Assembly: GCA_027625915.1 (NCBI GenBank)
Contig: JANTQA010000063.1
Location: 2,604,001 to 2,668,000, forward strand
From: Anaeramoeba flamelloides
Taxonomy: Eukaryota > Metamonada > Anaeramoebidae
Length of the DNA stretch: 64,000 nt
Direction: 5' to 3'
Under the pieces are notes generated by a model. It was given only the letters and a program-made list of their open reading frames with translations, was not told the origin of the DNA and did not search any database. A program made the position numbers and the translations under genes. Below, piece by piece: positions 45,166 to 56,081 of the stretch (position 1 is its first letter; the number at the start of each line of letters is the position of its first letter).

Positions 45166-47632
45166 AATCCAAAGATAAAATGATTTGAAAAAAATGAAAA
45201 TTATGAACTTGACTCATTCCAAGAAAAGGTCAAAAGTTAGGTTCACTTGAAGTAAAACACACTCTACTTTTGTTTTAAGAATTATTCCCCATTACTATTT
45301 GTTGAAAAATAAATGTTACCAAATTTTTATTCAGCTTTCGATTAATTTGATTCTTAGAAATCATTCAACATTTCAAAATTTGAATTCTGAAAAGAAGATG
45401 AAATTATTAATCCCCCATTTAGAATTGAAAACTTTGCTGATTTTTTTATTTTATTGAGAGGTTTTTTTTTTGATATTGTTGAAAGAAAATTTTGATCTTT
45501 TTCTTTAGCAATTAATAGTAAGGGTGTATTAAAAAAAAGTAAAAATCAAGACCAGTTGATAAAAAATATTTGGGAATTAAATTTTTTTTCTTTTTCCTCT
45601 TTTTTTTTTTCAATTTATGTTTTACAATGTAGGTAGACTGTAATTTATGATCTAGGTTTGTTGGTTTCATCTTTTTTTTTTTGAGGAATATTTCTGTGTT
45701 AAGCTCAGAATTGTAAATAATAGAAATTCTGAAGAAAGAATTTAAAAAAATCCAAGACATGTAAATTAAACCTTTGTAATCATTATTAATTGTTAATATT
45801 AGGAAAATATCTTTGTTTATTTGATTAACAATTTTATTTATTTAATATTGTAACTCTTGTTAACGAAAATAATCATAATTAGAATGATAACTAATCAAAT
45901 TACAAATTTTCAAAATATTATTCAATCAACCCAAAAAGAAGAAAAAAAAATTATCATGCTCCAAATTCATAGTAAACCTCCATAAAACTCTAATTTTTCT
46001 CAAAACATGTATACCTACTTAGGCTTGTTAAACAATTAAATGAATATTCCACAGATAACTCCACCTTAATGAACTTTAGCTAGGTTTATCACTCAGTTCT
46101 AAAAAATTTGTTCAGTTATTGATAAAAAGGATTTCTTTTCCAATATTTACAATAATATAAAAATTTCCCTAATATTAACCATTAATATTGATTACAAAGG
46201 ACTAATTTAGATGCCTTGGATTTTTTTAAATTCTTTAATTAAAAAACAGATAAAAAAGTAAAATTATGTCACGAATATATTTCAAATCTTAAAATTTCCA
46301 AATCCTATGAGTTTTTCAAAAACAATTTGAGGTGCAAACTCGTAGATCTTGTGATTGGTGAGAAGAAATTTTTATATATTGAATAAAAAAAGAAAAATTT
46401 AGTTCCTAAATTTGTTACAATTAAAACCAACGATTTTTTAAAAACACTTGATGTGTTCGTTTTAATAAGACTACTCACAACTTTTTAAACAAATAAAAAT
46501 TGTAAATTATCTTAGATTAATGGACGAAATTTTCACTATAACAAGAAAAAATTGAAAAAAATACCATTGGTAATATTTTCTACTTTAATTTTTATATATA
46601 TGAAGAAATGTCAAAAAAATCTGATCAGCTAAGAAACCCTTAAAAGAAAGTATTTTTTTGTGAGATCAATTTTTTTTTTCCATTTTTTGTTCACAGAAAA
46701 CCATAAAATTCATTTAATTTCTTGGATTTTTAAAATATTTGACCATTTTCATAATTTTTTACATTATTACTAAACAATTTATAGTCTTTATTACGAGAAA
46801 TCTTATTCTAAATTTTTTTTTTTTTTTTTTTTTTTGAGATAATTCTATTAATTAAAAAAAAATTAACGTATTACTTTAATTGCTTATTAAATCGATTATT
46901 TAAGAATGATAGTTATAATTATTAAAATTATCAAATCCATTTATAAATATTACCTATGGATTGTTTTTTTGTTCTAAAGTATAAGATGATTTTCTAAAGT
47001 AAATTTTCTTAATAATATTTATGAATTAAGTAATTTTATCCTAAACAAAATCAATTTTTTTTATGACAAAAATGATTTAAATTGTTATATAGATTCTTCT
47101 GATCAAGGACAAATCATTTCTTAAAAAACTTTTCAATTTCATTTTTTTATTATTAATAAAAGGAGAAAATGTCTTTTTCCAAACTTTAAAAAAATAAAAA
47201 AAATTATACTTAAAAGATCTAAATTTAATTGAGAAAATTTTGCTAAATTTCTATCAAATTTTTGTGGTTATTTAATCAACGGAATTAAATTTATTGTATT
47301 GATTGTTATTTGAATTGGAAAATTAATAATTAGAAAATATTGAAAACAATAAAAAAATTTTCTTTCCAAAATTAAGACTTTTGTCGATAAAAATATCAAT
47401 ATTTTTTCCAATTTATAAGACTTAACTTAATTTTTCATATAAAAAAAGATATTTTTTGTTTTGTCCTTAGAAATTGAAAACATACTAGTTTTATATTTCA
47501 AAAAATAGATTTATAATTAATAAATTGTTTAAATGATGTGAATTCATCCATTTTATAAGTGAAAACAAAAATTATAGAAATAAATTATTTCAATTAAATT
47601 TTAGATTTGATTTGATTTTTAAAAAAATACTA

Positions 47633-48665
47633 AACTCAATTCCAAAAATTAGGGCACACCTTCAAAATCAATTTAATTCCAAGTAAAGTGATATTTGACT
47701 CTTAAATAGAAACATTATATATTAACAATCAATGTAAATAATTTTAAAGTTAATTATTTATCATTTTTTTTCATTATTTTTTGATTTTTGATTTTCAATA
47801 ATTTTTTTGATTTTTTTTGGATTCTTTTTTTTTCAAAACTTTTCGAAAATCTCAAAATCACTTTAAAATGAAATTTAAAAGTTACCTTTCTGATCACAAA
47901 AAAAAAATTGTTTTTTTTCTCTCAAAAAGAAAAAAGATTCTTTTTTTATCGAGAAAAAATTTTTTTGAAAAAAAATCATGATATGGGGTGCTAGAGCACA
48001 TTGCCTACAAACAGACCTTATTATCATTAATAGAAGTGTGAATACTGAATGTATTATTAATGATATTATCAAAAAAATCAAATGTAATTCAACTCGCTAA
48101 TTCAGAATATTATGAGTTGAAATTGATTTTCCAAAAGGATGGAGCTTGTCCACATACTTCAAAAAAAACCTCAAACCTACTTAAATCGGAGATGTAATGT
48201 TCTGGACCCTTGACCACCAATTCCACAAGATTTAAATCCAATTGTGAATTTATGGATACTAAACTGAAAAATTGTAACCAAAAAACGAAGAAGAATTTTT
48301 AAAATTTTCACTAATGTAAGAAATACTTTGAGTTGGGAAACCTAAGAAAATTAATAAACTCTATATTTAAAACGATAGATTTAGTTATCAAAAGACAAGT
48401 TGAATCTATTCATAGTTTTTATTAATATTTCTTTCAATAAAAATGGATTTTTTGGTAACCGTGTTCCAAAAAAAGTCACACACTTTTTTTTATTTTTTCA
48501 AATTGATTTTTCAAATTGATTTTTAAATTTACTATAAAATATATAAATAGTATTAATTAAATATTTCCGGGTCTTTTATTATTTTAATGTTTAAGTATTA
48601 TGTATTTTGGAGTATATTTTTATTAATGTAATTTTTTTTTATGTCCCATTTTTTGGAATTGAGTT
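47633..48665 (+). mobile_element. decayed Tc1-like transposon
   Basis: TIRs read AACTCAATTCCAAAAATTAG (left) and AACTCAATTCCAAAAAATGG (right, reversed), each next to TA (47631-47632, 48666-48667); total 1033 bp. Fragments of a Tc1 transposase are readable on the plus strand in changing frames: MIWGA near 47980, KDGACPHTSK near 48138 (compare QDNDPKHTAK in Tc1), PPIPQDLNPIVNLW near 48212-48255 (the SPDLNPIENLW motif) and a C-terminal helix to about 48425. The N-terminal DNA-binding part is missing or unreadable, and several frameshifts and stops are present, so the copy cannot make transposase. Confidence 0.85.
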
Positions 48666-49370
48666 TATTATGATAAATCAATAGTTTTACTATTTTCATG
48701 ATTTTAAAAATTTTTTTATAGTGAAGAGTTAACTTTTGCATCAACATTTCTTTTAAAGTTATCCTTAAATTCTATTTTTTAACAATTTATATTTTTTTTT
48801 GGAAAAATCCGAGTTTGTCAATACATTTATATCCTGATATACGAAATAATGAAAAATTTTGTGATATCTCTTAGTTTTGAAAAATAAATTATCTTTTTTA
48901 AATATGTGAAATATTTAAATATTATCTGATTTTTGAAATTATTAGAATTTACAGGCTGTAAATTTATCAAATTCATCGAATTGAATATTTTGTTTACAAT
49001 ATTTTTGTTGGACTTTTATAATTATTTTGGAGTACATTAAATTTGATTTTTTTGTATTAAAGAAGTTTTTCTCAATTATTTTCACTAGTACGAAAGTTTT
49101 TGATAATTGTGAGAGGATTAATCAAAAAGATTATTCTGTGATTGGTCGAATTTATCACTTAAATTGTATAAAATTAATAAAGAAATAATAATAAAAATAA
49201 AGTGAAAACAAAAAATTCTCTAAAATAATAAAAAATATATAAATTCGGGCACCCAGTGTACCACTCTGAGAGTCTTGGAATACCAATTTATTAATCACAG
49301 TTTGTGGAATTTTTATCTATAATCGATAATCTTTCTATCTATTTTTGTTCCTCCTGTATTCAGGGGTGTG

Positions 49371-49450
49371 TCTAGGTTTTCCAGAATTCGAAAGAATTTA
49401 GTAAAATCAAGGATTTTACTCAATTCTTTCAAATCCTGGAAAACCTAACG
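49371..49450. repeat. 80 bp snap-back repeat, copy 3
   Basis: CTAGGTTTTCCAGAATTCG then AAAGAATTTAGTAAAATC folds onto GATTTTACTCAATTCTTTC then AAATCCTGGAAAACCTAACG around a loop of only a few bases. This is the best matched of three copies (others at 34811-34887 and 35218-35295). It would make a near-perfect hairpin as RNA. Confidence 0.7.
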
Positions 49451-50536
49451 ACAGTGGATAGTTTCTAATTGGTCATGAAAATGATAAATTTATTTTTTAT
49501 ATATATTTTAATTATTTTTCCTATTCTCTTTTTTTTATTTGATTATTTTTCTTTAATTACTCTTTTCTATAAATAAATAAATAATAAATAAATTGTATAA
49601 AATTCAAAATATTGAAATCTTACATACTAAACACTTTTAAATTTTTGTTTATAACTCACTTTTAACTACCAAGTTTTTTTGAAAATTTTTCCCTCTTAAA
49701 ACAATTGAAACATGCCTAAGTCCTTTCTTAATGATTTTTTTTCCAAAAACCTTTCCAAAATAGCTTAAAAACAACACAAATACACACTAACATACTCTAA
49801 CCATCCCCAAAAAGGGTTTTTTCAATACCTAAAGTTTTATATATATCAGAAAATTGTAATAATTTTGAAATTTAACCAAATTTGAAATTTAACCAAATTT
49901 GAAATTTAATTATTTTCTGAAGAATACCATCAACAAACTCAAAAATAAAGGTTTTTCTTGTTATTAATATTATTCAAATGAAAAGACTCAAAAAACCCAA
50001 AGATTTTGATTTTTCTAGAAATTAACAAGTCTGAAAAGGAATAAAACAATTTTTTGGCTGAAATAATTATATTTATACCATTTTTATCGAAATTTTAATC
50101 TCAACGATTCTTTAGACTACTAAAAAAACATTACAATTATGATATAAAAATTTTTGTTATTATATAACTTTTAGATGAATTTTTCACCTTTTTTGGTATT
50201 AATCTTGATTTTTACACCCAAAATATGGTCTGAAAAATGTTCATAATTATCAAATCTTTACTGTATGATAAAATCAAATTATTAACCATTGAAAAAAATC
50301 TCGAAAAATAGAAAACAGGATTTGTCATTTTTCACAAGGACACACATTAAAAATTTTAATCAAAGTCTAACAATAAAAAATCCAAAATAAAAAAAAAAAA
50401 GAAAAAAAAAAAAAAAAATCTCTATTAATTTTTATTTAGACGTTTTTTTTTCAACACTTTTTTTTCATGTTCTTCCTTTTTTCTTTTTCTTACCTTTTCA
50501 CGTTTTTTTTGAATTTTCTTTTTCAATTTTTCCTTT

Positions 50537-52666
50537 TTACCAACTTTTTTTTTTTTTAATGGTAACAATTGCTTGATTAAAATTAATTTTAGGATTTAAT
50601 TTGAATTGCTGAATAAAATCTTTCAATTGATCGATTACGTCAGACTTCCAATTGCCGACTGCTCTGCCTCTATAAAGAATTTCCTTTATTATTTCCCATG
50701 AGTCCAGCGAGTGGGCAAAGGAATCTTCAACTTCGTTTTTCAAATTGTTTTCTTGGGCGTTTTTCATGATCAAGTCACGGAAATATTGTGATCGCGCGAT
50801 CAAAATAAATTTATGGATCCTAATTCTTTTGCCAGCGGAAACGATGGAAAAGTCCATGGAATCTTCATCGTTTAACAAGCTTTTCAAGTCGCCCTGGAGA
50901 GATTTTCTTTTAAAATTCCTGACACCGAATAAGGAGCAAACTCTTTGGGTTTTTTTAAAATCAAAAATGATGCCCGTGTATGCCCACAGCATGAACAATT
51001 GCAAATTTCTTTCATTGCATTTCCTTGCATTCTTGACGATTTTTTGATCAATCTTCTTGCCAATTCTTGCTTCTAGCAGCGTTCGGTGTATTCTGATGCC
51101 GCCTAATTCATAGTCTGCCAAGATTTCCTTTTCATATAAATTTAGCAGGTCCTGTGCCAGGGGCTCGCCACAGATAATTTCATTTCTGCGCAATTTTAAT
51201 TTAATTAAGGAGACGATCTCACTGGCATTTTGGCTGCTATCGCTGTTGCCACCATTATTGTTCATAGAGAAATAATTCGTGTTGCCACCCGAGGTGATGC
51301 CCTGGATTTTAAAATCGGTGATGGTATCGTTTGTTGCGATTGCGCTTAAAAACATGCTCGCAGAGCTTAAGGGGAAACTTGATCCCGACAGATTTAACGA
51401 TTTCATTCTTTTGTTTTTCGCGATCATCCGGCAAATGCTTTTGATTGAATTAACATCCAAATTGTTTCGAGACAGATCTAGCTGTTCAAGATTACCTGGA
51501 CTTTGGTTGATATAATTTATAACTTCAATTATTGAGCTTGCATTCAAACCACTGCCAGACAGGGAAATTGAATTCAAATTTAACCCGCTTAATAAATTCA
51601 CGATCAATTTCCCTTGGTTCATTTTTTGCTTTTCTTTTTTTTCTTGAGTCTTTGATTTTTTTTCATTTTGGAGACCAAAGCCAAAGGGGTTTTTTTCTTT
51701 GATCAGCCCAATATCTGATAAATTCAATTTTTCAATTGAAAATTCCTCCTTTTCCTGTTTGCTGCTTTCAGTTTCATTTCCAAAATATTTTGAAAACTCA
51801 ACCAAGCCAGAATACTTGAGGGGGTTTGTTGACAAATTGAGTATCTTTAAAGACTTATTTGATTTTAATGAATCCGCCAATGGGGAAATCAATTCAGAGG
51901 TAATCATATTTCTTGACAAGTCCAATGTGTGAAGATGCTTATTTTTTTTTATATTCTCAATTAATGGCAACAAATCGTGCGAACTAAGACTATTGCTGCT
52001 CAAATTCAATTTTATTAATTTACACCTTGCTGATTTTAAATACCTCGAAAGTTGTGTTATCGTTGAGCCTCCAACTCGGTTCTCGCTGAGATTTAGGCCA
52101 GTCAAACTTGAGTTTTTTTTGATTAACTTACAGAGGATCGATCCGCTTCCGGCATTAATTTGGCAATTTGAAAACGACACATTCTGGATTTGTGAAGACT
52201 TTCGTAGGAGTTTGATTAATGAGTTAAGTTCTTCGTGTGGTAAAATCACACCAGTTAAATTCACAGTTGTTAACTGCGTGAGCTTTGTGAACGCTGCAAT
52301 GAGTCGTATGATCATTGGGTTTAATCTCGAGTTGCCAATATTCACTTGTTTCCAAAATTTGTTTGTAGAAATAAATTCACAAATGTCATCGACATCTTTT
52401 TCTTCAAGAACTAACCTTGAAAAGGTGACAGATTTTGAAAACTCCTTTTGTCGAAGAAATTTAATAATGATGTTTTCTGCTTTTTTTTTTACTTTGTCTT
52501 TTTCTTGTTCTTTTTTTTGTTCTTGTTCTTTTTCTTTATCTTTTTCTTGTTCTTGTTCTTGTTCTTTTTGTTTAGATGTTGTTATTTTTTTTTGTGTGTT
52601 TTGCTCTCTTTTTCGGTTTCGCTTTCTTTGTCGAATACTTTTGGGATCAAGTTTAAATGTAGACAT
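50537..52666 (-). CDS. leucine-rich repeat - tandem BTB protein
   Basis: Intronless, 709 residues. Residues 10-70 are a K/E/Q-rich, coiled-coil-like tract (KEQEQEQEKDKEKEQEQKKE). Residues about 85-470 carry ribonuclease-inhibitor-type LRRs, e.g. LTGLNLSENRVGGSTITQL, LIKLNLSSNSLSSHDLLPLI, LHTLDLSRNMI, LKILNLSTNPL, LEQLDLSRNNLDVNSI and MKSLNLSGSSF. Two divergent BTB folds follow, at about 525-600 (IRIHRTLLEARIG...LFMLWAYTGI) and 615-690 (DFSIVSAGKRIRIHKFILIA, then WEIIKEILYRG). The tandem-BTB module has the same layout, including a DLKSL linker, as the RCC1-BTB gene at 43.2 kb, so both belong to one host family with exchangeable N-terminal sensors. A 13-A run ends the frame at IKKKKSW; the next frame continues with a lysine-rich tail (see the hunt list). 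Confidence 0.88.
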   Translation of the reverse strand: MSTFKLDPKSIRQRKRNRKREQNTQKKITTSKQKEQEQEQEKDKEKEQEQKKEQEKDKVKKKAENIIIKFLRQKEFSKSVTFSRLVLEEKDVDDICEFISTNKFWKQVNIGNSRLNPMIIRLIAAFTKLTQLTTVNLTGVILPHEELNSLIKLLRKSSQIQNVSFSNCQINAGSGSILCKLIKKNSSLTGLNLSENRVGGSTITQLSRYLKSARCKLIKLNLSSNSLSSHDLLPLIENIKKNKHLHTLDLSRNMITSELISPLADSLKSNKSLKILNLSTNPLKYSGLVEFSKYFGNETESSKQEKEEFSIEKLNLSDIGLIKEKNPFGFGLQNEKKSKTQEKKEKQKMNQGKLIVNLLSGLNLNSISLSGSGLNASSIIEVINYINQSPGNLEQLDLSRNNLDVNSIKSICRMIAKNKRMKSLNLSGSSFPLSSASMFLSAIATNDTITDFKIQGITSGGNTNYFSMNNNGGNSDSSQNASEIVSLIKLKLRRNEIICGEPLAQDLLNLYEKEILADYELGGIRIHRTLLEARIGKKIDQKIVKNARKCNERNLQLFMLWAYTGIIFDFKKTQRVCSLFGVRNFKRKSLQGDLKSLLNDEDSMDFSIVSAGKRIRIHKFILIARSQYFRDLIMKNAQENNLKNEVEDSFAHSLDSWEIIKEILYRGRAVGNWKSDVIDQLKDFIQQFKLNPKINFNQAIVTIKKKKSW

Positions 52667-53718
52667 TTGAATTGTTTTTTTTTTGGGAAATGATTAAAGA
52701 AAGAAACTCTGAAAACAAAAAGATTAAAAAATAAAAGATTTTGATATTTTTTTTATTATTAAATTGATTACGTGATTTTGTTACAGACATTTCAAAAAAG
52801 TGAAAACTTTTTCAGAATTAAAACTTTTTAAAAGTTTTGAGTTTTAATAAAGTGTGGACTTTTTGAATTAAAACTTTTCATTCATTACTTTTAAGTTTTA
52901 ATAAAGTGTGGACTAAAGAAGTTTCAAGACGTCTTCTTCCCAGACCCATTACTATCAACACATTCCAAAGTATTCTGTAAATCCAATTTGAAAAGCTTTT
53001 CTAGACAAAAAAATTTCAATTAGATCTTGAGTTTCTTATAAAACTTAAAACTCACACAATAGCCAGAATTGAACATGGAAGTATATCACTAACAAAAAAA
53101 AAAATATATTTGAAACAAAACATTTTGTAACTGATCTTCAATTCCCCATTTCTAACTAAAACACTATGAGTCAAAAAACCCAATTTACTAATCTTGTGTC
53201 AACCAATAACAACCTTTTTGACACCAATAAAATTTTGGTTTTCTATTGAGACTTTTAGCAAACCTTTCTCCCAAAACAATAAATTGTGGATCTTCAATTT
53301 CTTGACTCAAAAGAATTTTTGTTTTGGGGTACAACCATTTTTAACAATTCCAAAGCCACTTTCCAAAAAAAAACCTGTTCCTTCTCTGAAAAAAAAACTT
53401 TCCATAGTAACTTGAGTATTTCCCACATTCCCTCAAAACTTAAGTTTCTTGAGTTCCCAATTGCCTAATTCAAAGACACCTTGGATATTCTTAAATATTC
53501 AATATTGGAAATATCGCCTGTTCAATTCAAATTTCTTCCACTAAAAATCATTTTTTGAAATAAGATTGCCAATTAAAAAAGCCACTTCCAAACAACTAAT
53601 AATAACTTCCATCGAATTTTAGCCCTTTCCAAACCAAACCAATTCTGTTTGGATTTATTGTTGTTTATTAAAAAAAAAACAAATTCAAAAATAAACAAAT
53701 GTTTTGAGATCCGCTTTG

Positions 53719-53763
<45 letters not shown>

Positions 53764-54128
53764 AAGTTGAAGAAAATTTCCAAAAAATATTGAAAATTGA
53801 TTTCAAAACTTGTTTTTTAAAATAATTATTTTTTGATTTTTTTTTCTTATTTGGCCTACTACATTACTAACTATTATAAACCAAAATAGAAAAAAACATT
53901 TCCTTATCTTTTTTTCGAAGAAAATTTTTGGTAAAAATATTACATAAATTTCAAATTTCTGGATTCTTTTTGAAAAGTTAATTGTAAAATAAAAGGAATA
54001 AAATTTTCATTTGACTTTCCAAAATTATTATCAAAGAATACAAATAAAATCTTGAAAATATTCTTAATTAAAAGATAAAATTCTAAAGTTTAAAATTTGT
54101 TTTCAGAAATAAAAAAATGAAATGTTTC

Positions 54129-54325
54129 CAGTCAGTTCCACTTTTAAGGCACAAACTTTCAACGAAATTTAAGGCACAAAAAAAATCTCAAATTAAGGCA
54201 CAAAATTCAAATTCTAGTAAAATAAATTGTCAAATATAAAATTACAAATTTTGTGCCTTAATTGGAGATTTTTTTTGTGCCTTAAATTTCGTTGAAAGTT
54301 TGTGTCTTAAAAGTGGAATTGACTG
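54129..54325. mobile_element. MITE family C (AAGGCACAA type), copy in foldback loop
   Basis: CAGTCAGTTCCACTTTT at the left and, reversed, CAGTCAATTCCACTTTT at the right; three AAGGCACAA per arm. The left flank is TC rather than TA, the right flank TA. 197 bp. Confidence 0.9.
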
Positions 54326-54466
54326 TATTGAGTAAATATTTTTTTCGAAAGCTGAATGAAAATTTTGTTACATTTCTGTTTCAACAAATAATATTACTTA
54401 AAATCACTGTATATATTTTAGAAACAATGTTAGAATACTTAATTTAGTCGCTTCAAATTTTACTTA

Positions 54467-54656
54467 CAGTCAGTTTTAAATTTAAGGTACAAACTTTTAA
54501 CAAAATTTAAGGTACCAAAAAATCTCAAATTAAGGTACAAATTTTGGATTTTTTATAGAAATTATTTTACTAGAATTTGAATTTTGTGCCTTAATTTAAG
54601 ATTTTTTTGTGCCTTAAATTTCCTTGTAGTTTATGCCTTAAAAGTAGAACTGAATG
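54467..54656. mobile_element. MITE family C, diverged copy in foldback loop
   Basis: TA|CAGTCAGTTTTAAATTT at the left and, reversed, TA|CATTCAGTTCTACTTTT at the right. Its left arm has AAGGTACAA in place of AAGGCACAA, while the right arm keeps TGTGCCTTAA. 190 bp. Confidence 0.8.
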
Positions 54657-54897
54657 TAAAATATCAAACACAAATGATTCCTTTTATTATAAACAGTAAA
54701 AATAACATCCAAAAAATTTCAAAAAAATTAATAAAGTCAAAATAATAATAATAATACAATTTGCAGTCAGTTAACTAAAAAAACTATTTAATCAAGTAGC
54801 ATTTCATTTTTTGAATAATTTTAAATACTTATTTTGATCAAATTTTTGAATAATTGATATTTTGTTAAAGTTGAGTTAGGTTAAAAGAGAAGATCTA

Positions 54898-55097
54898 CAG
54901 TCAGTTTCATTTTTAGATACAAAATTTCAACGAAATTTAAGGCAAAAAAATCTCAAATTATGGCACAAAATTTGGAAAATTTTTTGATTTTTTATACAAT
55001 TGATTTTACTAAAATTTGAATTATGTGCCTTAATTTAAGATTTTTATTGTGTGTTAATATTCGTTGAAAGTTTGTGCCTTGAAAGTGGAACTGGCTG
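54898..55097. mobile_element. MITE family C, copy in foldback loop
   Basis: TA|CAGTCAGTTTCATTTTT at the left and, reversed, TA|CAGCCAGTTCCACTTTC at the right; 200 bp. Together with the copies at 54129 and 54467 this makes three in under 1 kb. Confidence 0.85.
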
Positions 55098-55630
55098 TAT
55101 TTTGGGAATTATTTTGGGCAGGAATGAATTGTTTATTATAATTGATTTGGTTTGTTAGAGTTAGTAATGTAGTAGGCCAAAGAAGGGGGTAAATAACAAA
55201 ATAATTATTTTAATAAGCATTTTTGAAATCAATTTTCAATATTGTTTCGAAATTTTCTTCAACTTCGTTTTTTTTTTTTTTTTTTTTTTTTTTTTGATTT
55301 TTTCAAATTAACAAAGCGGATCTCAAAACATTTGTTTATTTTTGAATTTGTTTTTTTTTTAATAAACAACAATAAATCCAAACAGAATTGGTTTGGAAAG
55401 GGCTAAAATTCGATGGAAGTTATTATTAGTTTAGCTGAAAGTGGCTTTTTTAATTGACTCTCTTATTTCAAAAAATGATTTTTAGTGGAAGAAATTTGAA
55501 TTGAACAGGCGATATTTCCAATATTGAATATTTAAGAATATCCAGGGTGTCTTTGAATTAGGCAATTGGGAACCCAAGAAACTTCAAGTTTTGAGGGAAT
55601 ATGGGAAATACTCAAGTTGTGTTTATTGTA

Positions 55631-56081
55631 GAGAGAAAAATGTTGGAAAGAGAAAAATAGTTGGAAAGCATTTTAATTGGGAAAAATACTGAAAATGATT
55701 TTTAATTTTAATCATTTGTGAAATAACTAAAGAAAATAACACTAATCTACTTATTAGAATAATGATTAATGTAACTCTACTTTTTCAAAACCTTATCTCT
55801 TATAATCTAAAGCAAGTTTAAAAATTACCATTTTCAGAATTAATAGTGAGCTTAACAACAACTTGGATTTTTGATAAAATAGCATGATCTAATTTAGTTA
55901 TCAACCATTCAAATGAGTATTCTACACAAACCACAGATTAATGAACTTGTAACACATTTAAACTTGGATTTATATAAAATTCACCTAGTTATCAATAGGA
56001 TTTGGATTTTCAATTTTACTAAGGTTTCCAATTAAAAATGGTTTCCAACCATTTTTCTGTGTCTAACATTTTTCTCTCAAC
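55631..56081. mobile_element. 450 bp MITE inserted in the right arm of the foldback element
   Basis: Ends GAGAGAAAAATGTTGGAAAG (left) and GAGAGAAAAATGTTAGACAC (right, reversed), followed on both sides by AGAAAAAT(A/G)GTTGGAAA and CATTTT(T)AATTGG. The sequence is absent at the matching position of the left arm (about 53400), which proves insertion after the arms formed. A TTATTG near both edges may be the target duplication, but it is not exact. Confidence 0.75.

Larger units (their letters stand above)
45166..50424. other. 5.3 kb intergenic stretch, no live gene seen
   Basis: It holds the decayed Tc1 transposon (47633-48665) and a snap-back repeat (49371-49450). Between 45950 and 46140, AATGAATATTCCACAGATAA and TTAATGAACTTTAGC resemble the nested element at 55840-55950, a further dispersed repeat. 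Other DNA is A/T-rich without coding signal. Confidence 0.55.

Noticed and set aside
50745-52693. Plus-strand ORFs overlapping the LRR-BTB gene
   Set aside because: Antisense shadows with S/F/C-rich low-complexity translation; no motifs.
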